Of a stretch of DNA of 7,828 bases, positions 1 to 4,570 are shown piece after piece (within the stretch, counting starts at the first letter, position 1; each line of letters starts with the position of its first letter). This stretch comes from Bacteroidales bacterium UBA1187 (GTDB lineage Bacteria > Bacteroidota > Bacteroidia > Bacteroidales > Paludibacteraceae): positions 1-7,828 of the forward strand of contig DBYL01000005.1 in assembly GCA_002309835.1 (NCBI GenBank), read 5' to 3'. The position numbers were made by a program, and so were the translations under genes. The notes beneath the pieces were generated by a model, which was given only the letters and a program-made list of their open reading frames with translations, was not told where the DNA came from and did no database searches.

Positions 1-35
1 CACGGTTATTTATTGTTTGTATTTTTCAGTTCTCT

Positions 36-57
36 CTCATTCGCATCTCATTCGCAT
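36..57. repeat. 11-bp direct tandem duplication (CTCATTCGCAT x2)
   Basis: Two exact consecutive copies of CTCATTCGCAT are visible at 36-46 and 47-57, just outside the larger repeat array. No gene is seen in 1-92 on either strand. The stretch is pyrimidine-rich on the plus strand and otherwise featureless. The duplication may be a slippage product. Confidence 0.75.
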
Positions 58-93
58 TACGCACGTCACTGTAGGGTCTCTTTCCCTCTTCTA

Positions 94-230
94 CTTGTTC
101 CTTTTTTGTTTAACTTGTTCCCTTTTTGCTCAGCTTGTTCCTTTTCGGACTAAGCTTGTTCCCTTTTTGCTCAGCTTGTTCCTTTTTGGACTAAGCTTGT
201 TACTTTTTTTCTCAGCCTGTTCCTTTTTTC
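94..230 (-). repeat. Tandem array of seven 20-21 bp repeats, minus-strand core AAAAAAGGAACARGC
   Basis: The plus-strand core CTTGTTCCTTTTTTG (or CCTGTTCC) starts at 94, 114, 134, 155, 175, 196 and 216, so the spacings are 20, 20, 21, 20, 21 and 20 bp. The unit-to-unit linkers alternate between GGACTA and GCTC/TCTC, which creates a 41-bp higher-order repeat (131-171 and 172-212) that itself looks duplicated. Copies differ by one to three substitutions, mostly in the T-run and at the CTTG/CCTG position. The spacing is close to two helical turns, so all units would face the same side of the helix and their A-tracts would be in phase. The layout resembles an array of protein-binding sites (iterons, cooperative operators), but no replication initiator is present in the window. 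The strand given is that of the neighbouring genes; the array's true orientation is unknown. Confidence 0.9.
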
Positions 231-265
231 AACTCTTTCCCCACACTTTCACTCTCCCCGCATAG

Positions 266-280
266 CCTGTTCCTTTTTTC
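266..280 (-). repeat. Dispersed copy of the AAAAAAGGAACAGGC repeat
   Basis: On the minus strand this reads GAAAAAAGGAACAGG, followed by CTATG. It lies between the tandem array and the winged-helix gene, 50 bp from the last array unit, so it is out of the strict 20-21 bp register. The sequence 231-316 holds no gene and consists of simple C/T-rich DNA with short CTCATT/CACTCATT echoes. Confidence 0.8.
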
Positions 281-316
281 ATTTCATCCCCCCTCATTCT
301 CTTACTCACTCATTCA

Positions 317-607
317 CTAACTCCCTTGTATAGCCTGTTCCTTTTTTGAAAGTTCCTCCAAATACTCTAAACCATCTGCCGTCAATCGGTACGTCTGTTC
401 CGGTATACTTGGGTGCCCGGGGCATTGCATGGTTACCAATCCTCTCGCTCTGGCCGGCTTCATGTAGTTGTCATAGAAGTTTCTCCGCGATTCTTGTCTC
501 AACCCCAAAGCCGCCATCAACTCACGTCTCGGATGCGCACCCTTCCCCATTACCATCACCAACCGCTGCACTCGCTCCTCAATTTTAATCTTCGTATTCA
601 TATCCAT
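317..607 (-). CDS. Stand-alone winged-helix protein resembling the Fic-family C-terminal domain
   Basis: This 96-residue protein is likely a small DNA-binding protein. Residues 11-85 read like the winged-helix domain found at the C-terminus of many Fic proteins and of some RecG-like ATP-binding proteins: an arginine-anchored helix followed by LMAALGL (28-34), a recognition-helix region with NFYDNYMKPA, a GLVTMQCPGHP strand pair, and the wing ending QTYRLTADG. No Fic catalytic motif (HxFx[D/E]GNGR) is encoded upstream, so this is either an orphan domain or a remnant of a larger gene. ATG at 607 is chosen because a copy of the local repeat ends directly before it. A second ATG lies two codons further on. 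The last residues, KKEQAIQGS, are encoded by another repeat copy. The nearest neighbour in the transcription direction is an antitoxin-like small ORF 150 bp upstream. The family resemblance is from memory and the role as a repeat-binding protein is inference. Confidence 0.72.
   Translation of the reverse strand: MDMNTKIKIEERVQRLVMVMGKGAHPRRELMAALGLRQESRRNFYDNYMKPARARGLVTMQCPGHPSIPEQTYRLTADGLEYLEELSKKEQAIQGS
334..348 (-). repeat. Repeat copy inside the 3' end of the winged-helix gene
   Basis: An intact copy of the unit (CAAAAAAGGAACAGG on the minus strand) lies in frame in the last codons of the winged-helix gene and is read as SKKEQA before the stop codon at 319-317. The repeat thus contributes the protein's C-terminus. 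Confidence 0.85.
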
Positions 608-608
608 G

Positions 609-623
609 CCTGTTCCTTTTTTG
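609..623 (-). repeat. Repeat copy abutting the start codon of the winged-helix gene
   Basis: On the minus strand the unit reads CAAAAAAGGAACAGG, followed directly by CATGGATATG, so the ATG starts two bases after the core. The AGGA in the unit could act as a weak ribosome-binding sequence (spacing about 6 nt), although Bacteroidota rely little on Shine-Dalgarno pairing. A site here would also suit autoregulation by the encoded winged-helix protein. That role is inferred. Confidence 0.8.
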
Positions 624-634
624 CCCCCCCATAG

Positions 635-711
635 CTTGTATCCTACTTGTATTGTTTTTACCTTGTACCCTACTTGTTCCTTTTTTTATTCAGCTTGTTC
701 CTTTTTTACAC
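635..711 (-). repeat. Second repeat cluster: two intact units and a degenerate 27-bp duplication
   Basis: Intact cores start at 673 and 694, 21 bp apart. To their left, CTTGTA starts occur at 635, 646 and 662. The pair 635/646 repeats as 662/673, giving a degenerate 27-bp direct repeat whose first copy has lost the TTCC motif. The cluster lies upstream of the winged-helix gene on the minus strand and downstream of the antitoxin-like small ORF. A seven-cytosine run at 624-630 separates it from the copy next to the start codon. No other coding sequence is seen in 608-757. Confidence 0.7.
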
Positions 712-757
712 TCTAAGTTCGTGCGTAGTTTTAAATGTTTATCTTGATATTAGATTT

Positions 758-883
758 TTATATTCCCAAAGATATACACATTTCATCAGCAGAGGCGAAC
801 CTCTCAATTCGGCCCTGCTTAATGTCGTCCATTGACCTCTCAAATGAGCTCTTCTTCTCATATATCTTTCCCATATCCAGCAT
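758..883 (-). CDS. Small 41-residue ORF with antitoxin-like tail
   Basis: The ORF begins at ATG 883, encodes a peptide starting MLDMGKIYEKKSSFERSMDD and ending ADEMCISLGI, and stops at TAA 760-758. The pattern 'SFERSMDDIKQGRIERF' followed by 'SADEM...LGI' looks like the C-terminal part of RelB/Phd-type antitoxins, where a short helix and an acidic tail wrap around the toxin. The N-terminal DNA-binding half of such proteins is missing and no toxin ORF adjoins it, so it may be a minimal antitoxin, a decayed remnant, or an unrelated small protein. It lies 24 bp after the BRO-like gene and in the same reading frame, separated only by that gene's TAA and eight sense codons, so it would be co-transcribed. 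Codon content is plausible but the ORF is very short. Confidence 0.45.
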   Translation of the reverse strand: MLDMGKIYEKKSSFERSMDDIKQGRIERFASADEMCISLGI

Positions 884-907
884 CTTCTTTTCTTCGTATA
901 TCTGTGT

Positions 908-1780
908 TTACTTCGCGTTCTCTTCGTTGCTTTCCTCTACCTCATTAAATGGCAACTCCTCCGGTGGGTTGGTGAAATTCACCGCGCGTTTCGATGATAT
1001 TACGCTCTCGCCCAACTCCTGCTCTAATTGCTCTCTTGCCACGTGAGCGACATTACCTCCACGGTGCGCGATGTTTGCATTCTCCACAAATCCTTTCGGA
1101 TTCTCGCGTTTACTCATTTCTGTTGCGGCCGCTTCTGCCAGACCATTAAGCATCAACTCCACATTCGTCATGTTATCCCGCAAGTTCTCTTTGCGCAAGC
1201 CCTTAAATTCTTTATACTCGCGTGTACTCATCCCGCTCCAGGCTTGTGACAGGATGTCCGTCAAAATCGCATAGTCTCGATCTTCCTCCATTCCTCCGCG
1301 TTTCCATTCATCTGTTAGACCTTTGCGGATCTCTATTGTCTTGATGCGCTGGTTAATCCAATCTTCCGAATATCCCAGACGACGATAGTCCTTGATAGCC
1401 TGCTCAATGCTCAGCTCCGGATCCTGCAATTGGTTCAATCTTTCTTGTCCAAGATGCGCCAACCATAGTTTAAATGGCTCGGCCTTCTTGCTTGGCACCG
1501 ATTGTATCAACCGCAAAACTTGCTCTGTATCTGCCACATCAGTCAAGCGTTGCTTGCCATCGGGGGATGTGAGTTTCAACTGTCCCATATTTTGGGACAC
1601 TTCACTTCCCTCTGTTTGGAGCTTGGTTTTTAGCGCGTTCCAATACTTCCTCGGACGCGGACTGTCTGTTAACACTTGGATGACATCGACTACAGAAAAG
1701 TAATACTTCTGCTTCTCGTCGTCCCAAACATAACGAACTTGTTTGCCTTCAAATAATTTTATTGCTTCTTCTTGAGCCAT
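908..1780 (-). CDS. BRO-N domain protein, DinD/phage antirepressor-like
   Basis: This 290-residue protein starts with a BRO-N-type domain (about residues 5-118): the FEGKQVRYVWDDEKQKYYFS strand region, then SVVDVIQVLTDSPRPRKYWNALK, then a GKQRLTDVADTEQVLRLIQS segment and an AEPFKLWLAHLG helix. BRO-N domains bind DNA in baculovirus, phage antirepressor and bacterial proteins. The remainder (about 120-262), including GYSEDWINQRIKTIEIRKGL, REYKEFKGL and NMTNVELMLNGLAE, resembles the conserved C-terminal part of DinD (DNA damage-inducible protein D) and its Bacteroidota relatives. The tail from 270 is acidic and low in complexity. The start is the first ATG, with a purine-rich GGAGGAATTAG stretch 15 bp upstream. 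It begins 44 bp after the recombinase stop codon, so the two genes probably share a transcript. Its exact role (antirepressor, SOS-linked or other) cannot be read from the sequence. Confidence 0.85.
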   Translation of the reverse strand: MAQEEAIKLFEGKQVRYVWDDEKQKYYFSVVDVIQVLTDSPRPRKYWNALKTKLQTEGSEVSQNMGQLKLTSPDGKQRLTDVADTEQVLRLIQSVPSKKAEPFKLWLAHLGQERLNQLQDPELSIEQAIKDYRRLGYSEDWINQRIKTIEIRKGLTDEWKRGGMEEDRDYAILTDILSQAWSGMSTREYKEFKGLRKENLRDNMTNVELMLNGLAEAAATEMSKRENPKGFVENANIAHRGGNVAHVAREQLEQELGESVISSKRAVNFTNPPEELPFNEVEESNEENAK

Positions 1781-1824
1781 CTTCTTATTCTAATTCCTCC
1801 GAATTCAGGGGGGGTATATAACTA

Positions 1825-2445
1825 TTAAGGACCGGTATCTTCAGTATTGATATATGTTTGGATGTAGTGGATGAGCGTGTTGCGGCTGCAATGGAGGCGA
1901 TGCGCTATTGCTCGTTTGGATTGCCCTTTCGCCAATGCGTGACGGATATAGGTCTCATGGCGATAGAGCAAATGTGCTTCGCGACGCGTCTTCTTGCCTT
2001 TCGGCCTGCCCAGTTGTTTGCCCTCTGCTTTCAATCGCGCCAAGGCCTCTTTCGTCCGCTGACTGATAAGGTTGCGCTCTATCTCGGCCGATAGCCCGAA
2101 AGCAAATGCCAGCACTTTGGACTGAATGTCATCGCCGAGGCGATAACCGTCTTTGATCGTCCATACTTTGCATCCGCGGTTCATGCAATGACTGAGAATC
2201 TCCATAATCATATACAGATTCCTGCCCAACCGACTCAACTCGCTGCATATGATAATATCTCCTTCCCCCACCTGTCTCAGTAATTTGCCCAATCGTCGTT
2301 TTGTGTACATCCTCGTTCCGGACGCCGTCTCTTCTATCCACCCGTCAATCGTCCAACCCTCCTGCTGACAAAACTGATTAATCTCAAATCGCTGGTTTTC
2401 CACCGTCTGCTTGTCGCTACTCACGCGTATGTATCCGTACCTCAT
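1825..2445 (-). CDS. Serine site-specific recombinase, invertase/resolvase family (Mpi-like)
   Basis: This 206-residue recombinase cuts and rejoins DNA at paired short sites, inverting or excising the segment between them. The catalytic domain shows YIRVSSDKQTVENQR at the N-terminus, with Ser9 as the expected nucleophile and Arg7 beside it. ELSRLGRN carries the active-site arginines Arg72 and Arg75. A long helix follows at about 108-140 (FGLSAEIERNLISQRTKEAL), then the GRPKG hinge and a C-terminal helix-turn-helix (about 174-197). The size and the DKQTVENQR motif match Bacteroides master invertases such as Mpi. An in-frame ATG at 2478 would add 11 residues that the family lacks, so I chose ATG 2445. 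A TTTG-N20-TATCTTTG promoter lies upstream, and the BRO-like gene follows after 44 bp. The gene appears intact. Its DNA target is not established; an 11-bp inverted repeat overlapping its own promoter is one candidate. Confidence 0.92.
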   Translation of the reverse strand: MRYGYIRVSSDKQTVENQRFEINQFCQQEGWTIDGWIEETASGTRMYTKRRLGKLLRQVGEGDIIICSELSRLGRNLYMIMEILSHCMNRGCKVWTIKDGYRLGDDIQSKVLAFAFGLSAEIERNLISQRTKEALARLKAEGKQLGRPKGKKTRREAHLLYRHETYIRHALAKGQSKRAIAHRLHCSRNTLIHYIQTYINTEDTGP

Positions 2446-2455
2446 TTTTTTTACG

Positions 2456-2463
2456 CAAAGGTA
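2456..2463 (-). promoter_or_regulatory. Possible alternative -7 box (TACCTTTG) for the recombinase
   Basis: TACCTTTG on the minus strand matches the TAnnTTTG consensus and ends 10 bp before ATG 2445. No TTTG lies at the usual distance upstream; the best is TTGA with a 21-bp spacer. It is therefore weaker than the promoter at 2494-2525. If used, it would give a nearly leaderless transcript. Confidence 0.3.
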
Positions 2464-2493
2464 CAGATGACTTTGCATAAAATATCAAGTGCG

Positions 2494-2525
2494 CAAAGAT
2501 ACGACAAAAAATTGACATGTGCAAA
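2494..2525 (-). promoter_or_regulatory. Bacteroidota-type promoter for the recombinase operon
   Basis: On the minus strand TTTG (2525-2522), a 20-bp spacer and TATCTTTG (2501-2494) match the -33/-7 consensus of the Bacteroidota primary sigma factor. The predicted start, near 2489, leaves a leader of about 44 nt to ATG 2445. The left arm of an 11-bp inverted repeat (2507-2517) lies inside the spacer. Confidence 0.65.
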
Positions 2526-2610
2526 TATATTTTATATATTTTTGCAAAAAGGCCCATTTTAGGGCGAGTTTGTCAAAAAATACACAAAATAATTCGGGGT
2601 GTCAATTTTT
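2507..2610. repeat. 11-bp inverted repeat flanking an 82-bp segment at the recombinase promoter
   Basis: AAAAATTGACA at 2507-2517 is the exact reverse complement of TGTCAATTTTT at 2600-2610. The match does not extend on either side. The enclosed segment holds the -33 box of the recombinase promoter and a weak terminator, while the -7 box is outside. Such a layout next to a serine invertase suggests an invertible segment, but the arms are short and AT-rich and may be coincidental. Confidence 0.4.
2546..2565 (-). terminator. Weak intrinsic terminator after the HhH/beta-barrel gene
   Basis: On the minus strand GCCC (2565-2562), a 6-nt loop and GGGC (2555-2552) are followed by C and five T (2550-2546). 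The 4-bp GC stem is short. The site lies about 50 bp after the stop codon of the beta-barrel gene and just before the recombinase promoter, where a terminator is expected. Confidence 0.4.
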
Positions 2611-2615
2611 CTACA

Positions 2616-4511
2616 TTATAATTTAGCGCGGAGAAGAAGGTGAAGGTCAGTGCGGGTTTGCGGGCGATTATGATCTGTTGCCCACTGCCGCTGATAGATC
2701 GTTTCAGAGGCTTTAAAATAGAGCGCTAATTGCGGAATAATCTGCCATTTAAGCGTCAAGTACGCTCGTCCGCCAAGGCCGTAAACAGCAGGGATAGAGT
2801 AGGCATAGAGCACATCGTGCTCATACATATAAATGCGATTATTCCATTCGCGAGCGTCAAAGAATTGGAGACGGAGACGCAGTGAGATTGGAAATTGGAA
2901 ATTGGACATTGGAGATTGGAAATCATACGCTACATCTTGCGCAAGACTGACGCCGTAACTCTCCACGTAATTTGCATCGAAGGTGGTGCGTAAATTCCAT
3001 CCGCCGCGGGACCAATCAAAGGTTGCCCGCGTAGAATAGGTGGAGACTCCTTTCTTTCTCGCCCGTAGGCGGAACGTAAAGGAGTATTGATGATTTAGGA
3101 TTGAAGATTTAAGATTTGTGTAATTTACTTCCGCGAGGGCATCATAGCCGATGGTTCCGCTTTCCGGGATGCCGTATTTGGGGCCACTGAAATAGAAAAC
3201 ATCTCCATAGCCGGAGAAACGCCAGTTTTTGAGTCTTGTTATCTCAAAACCCAAGTATCCGCCATTCTCGTCGCCAAGGCGCGAAGTCTCGGAAAAAGCG
3301 TAGCCGAGGGCATTGTCGAACCATGGCGAATAGTAGCGATAAAGCGCAATGAGCGAGACGCCATTCGTCGGGTAAAAACGAGAGCCGATAAGGGCGCCGA
3401 TGCCCCAATAATTTTGTGCTGTCGCCACCTCTCCGAACAAGCCAAACCAGCCGTAGTTATAGCGGAAAGAGGCACCGACAACGGCCTGGTTGCGGCCACG
3501 GAAATAATGCTGATTATATGCTGCATTTCGATATGGATGGATGCTATCTGACCATATGTTTTCGACTGCCGTCAGTTGCACTTGTAATCGCTTATGCCGC
3601 ACTGTGATGTTTGCCCCGACGAGATGATGCCAAGTGGAGTCATTCGCGCGCTTGAGACTGTATAAAGCGCTGATATCCAGACGAGTAGATTTGTTCCACT
3701 CCCATCGTAAAGTTGCCCCCGCGCCATGTAATCCTTCGCCATCCACAGACGAGTAATAACGCAGTCCTTCAGTCGTTTGACCGACCGAAGAGACATAGGA
3801 TGATTTGCCGGAACGAAAGACAGGGGCCAGTACTAATCCTTGTCCAAAAGAGGCTTGGAAATTTCCTGCCACTAAGGTATGCAAATGCGGCGCGATGTCC
3901 CGCAGTTGCAAGTATGCACCATATTGCAGATCTCCTGCATTGCCACCTGCCGGCCGACGCAATTGGACGCCGAAAGTGACGCGACGCTGGTAGTCGAATT
4001 TATAGCGCGCAGCAACATACATCGGATCCGATCCTTCAAATCCTTCTATATTTCGCGCGTCAACGCGCGTAAGGATTTCATGAGAAGCTTTCGCAAAGAC
4101 TTCTTTGGCGGAAGGGGCTAGTGGATTAGAGGTTAGAGGATTCGGGGTAATGGTGACAAACGGCAACAGGTCGCGAATTTCGTAATCGGTGAGGCTTTGG
4201 ATGAGACGCAACTCATAGAGTTGCTCGAAGGGATGCTTCTCAGCGTAAAGTAAAATCTCGTCTATCTGTTGCGGGGAGAGAAAATGGAGTTGAGATAGTT
4301 CTTCATCAGAGGTGTTATTCAGGTCAATAGGCGTCTCATGCAATGCGTACAAATCGGTTTGCAGTTGCTCATAGTCCACTTCGCCAAGTTCCATAGTCGC
4401 ATTATAGATGTCGAGGATGATGTCATCGAGAGGAAGCCTAACCTCAGCCCTTCCTTGAAAGGAAGGGAGTAACACAAGTATTAGAAGTATGGTTAGAATT
4501 TTCTGTTTCAC
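2616..4511 (-). CDS. Secreted helix-hairpin-helix / predicted outer-membrane beta-barrel protein
   Basis: This 631-residue envelope protein is of unknown function. It begins at GTG 4511; the same frame has stops (TAG, TAA) just upstream and no alternative start fits. Residues 1-22 form a Sec signal peptide (KQK, then a leucine/isoleucine core, cleavage near GRA-E). Residues 62-119 contain ComEA-like helix-hairpin-helix repeats (DLNNTSDEELSQLHFLSPQQIDEIL, then FEQLYELRLIQSLTDYEIRDLLPF). From about 145 to the end, alternating aromatic and polar strands with loops such as RRPAGGNAGDL and SRLGDENGGY suggest an outer-membrane barrel. This domain order is common in a Bacteroidota family without a known role. 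Three heptanucleotide-repeat tracts lie in the reading frame, encoding residues around 123-130, 465-474 and 531-543. The gene is divergent from the YbhN-like gene and shares its promoter region. The barrel is inferred from strand pattern, not from a known structure. Confidence 0.85.
   Translation of the reverse strand: MKQKILTILLILVLLPSFQGRAEVRLPLDDIILDIYNATMELGEVDYEQLQTDLYALHETPIDLNNTSDEELSQLHFLSPQQIDEILLYAEKHPFEQLYELRLIQSLTDYEIRDLLPFVTITPNPLTSNPLAPSAKEVFAKASHEILTRVDARNIEGFEGSDPMYVAARYKFDYQRRVTFGVQLRRPAGGNAGDLQYGAYLQLRDIAPHLHTLVAGNFQASFGQGLVLAPVFRSGKSSYVSSVGQTTEGLRYYSSVDGEGLHGAGATLRWEWNKSTRLDISALYSLKRANDSTWHHLVGANITVRHKRLQVQLTAVENIWSDSIHPYRNAAYNQHYFRGRNQAVVGASFRYNYGWFGLFGEVATAQNYWGIGALIGSRFYPTNGVSLIALYRYYSPWFDNALGYAFSETSRLGDENGGYLGFEITRLKNWRFSGYGDVFYFSGPKYGIPESGTIGYDALAEVNYTNLKSSILNHQYSFTFRLRARKKGVSTYSTRATFDWSRGGWNLRTTFDANYVESYGVSLAQDVAYDFQSPMSNFQFPISLRLRLQFFDAREWNNRIYMYEHDVLYAYSIPAVYGLGGRAYLTLKWQIIPQLALYFKASETIYQRQWATDHNRPQTRTDLHLLLRAKL
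2886..2920. repeat. Heptanucleotide repeat tract 1 (nATTGGA, five units)
   Basis: Five consecutive 7-bp units GATTGGA, AATTGGA, AATTGGA, CATTGGA and GATTGGA are visible on the plus strand. In the coding (minus) strand they are read as FQSPMSNFQFPIS, residues about 531-543 of the barrel protein. Loss or gain of one unit would shift the frame. Confidence 0.85.
3092..3119. repeat. Heptanucleotide repeat tract 2 (GATTnnn, four units)
   Basis: Units GATTTAG, GATTGAA, GATTTAA and GATTTGT are consecutive, with a weaker TATTGAT unit just before them (3085-3091). On the coding strand they are read as TNLKSSILNH, residues about 465-474. Confidence 0.75.
4123..4143. repeat. Heptanucleotide repeat tract 3 (GGATTAG-like, three degenerate units)
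   Basis: GGATTAG, AGGTTAG and AGGATTC run consecutively on the plus strand. They are read on the coding strand as NPLTSNPL, residues about 124-131, in the linker between the helix-hairpin-helix region and the barrel. This is the weakest of the three tracts. Confidence 0.55.
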
Positions 4512-4515
4512 GCTG

Positions 4516-4547
4516 CAAAATTACTACAAAATTTGCATATATGCAAA
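4516..4547 (-). promoter_or_regulatory. Bacteroidota-type promoter for the HhH/beta-barrel gene
   Basis: On the minus strand TTTG (4547-4544), a 20-bp spacer and TAATTTTG (4523-4516) match the consensus. The -7 box ends 4 bp before the GTG start, so transcription should begin at or very near the start codon (leaderless). It overlaps the divergent promoter by 16 bp. Confidence 0.65.
4532..4547. promoter_or_regulatory. Perfect 16-bp palindrome TTTGCATATATGCAAA, candidate operator
   Basis: The sequence is identical to its own reverse complement. Its left TTTG is the -33 box of the plus-strand promoter and its right end, CAAA, is the -33 box of the minus-strand promoter. A near-copy at 5435-5450 matches 14 of 16 positions. 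It could be an operator for a dimeric regulator or simply a shared -33 arrangement. Confidence 0.7.
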
Positions 4548-4563
4548 AAAAGCAGTACTTTTG
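4532..4563 (+). promoter_or_regulatory. Bacteroidota-type promoter for the YbhN-like gene
   Basis: TTTG (4532-4535), a 20-bp spacer and TACTTTTG (4556-4563) match the consensus. The predicted transcription start, around 4568, lies downstream of the first in-frame ATG (4541) and about 3 nt before ATG 4571. This decides the start codon and implies a very short leader. Confidence 0.7.
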
Positions 4564-4570
4564 TGCCGTA

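Noticed and set aside
94..230. CRISPR array
   Set aside because: Units are 20-21 bp with almost no spacer; the linkers are 4-6 bp and alternate rather than being unique. No cas gene is present.
94..230. Iteron-type plasmid origin
   Set aside because: The period fits, but no Rep-type initiator, DnaA box or partition gene is in the window, and the flanking genes look chromosomal. It is kept only as a possibility within the array entry.
17..265. Plus-strand ORF of 82 residues with LVPF repeats
   Set aside because: It is the translation of the pyrimidine-rich repeat array. Unit spacing of 20-21 bp does not hold a frame, and the peptide is a low-complexity F/L/S sequence.
317..607. Fic AMP-transferase gene
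   Set aside because: Only the winged-helix C-terminal region is present. No Fic catalytic motif is found here or in the upstream 608-757 stretch in any minus-strand frame.
767..774. TATCTTTG as a promoter for the winged-helix gene (minus strand)
   Set aside because: It matches the -7 box but has no TTTG at a 19-21 bp distance, and it lies within the small ORF's last codons.
735..1703. Plus-strand ORFs opposite the BRO-like gene and small ORF
   Set aside because: They are antisense to a gene with clear family motifs and have no recognisable domains.
2446..2478. Upstream start (ATG 2478) of the recombinase
   Set aside because: The extra 11 residues precede the conserved MRYGYIRVS start typical of the family, so ATG 2445 is preferred.
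4541..4570. Upstream start (ATG 4541) of the YbhN-like gene
   Set aside because: This ATG lies inside the palindrome and upstream of the -7 box, so it would not be in the main transcript. The added residues look unlike a protein N-terminus of this family.
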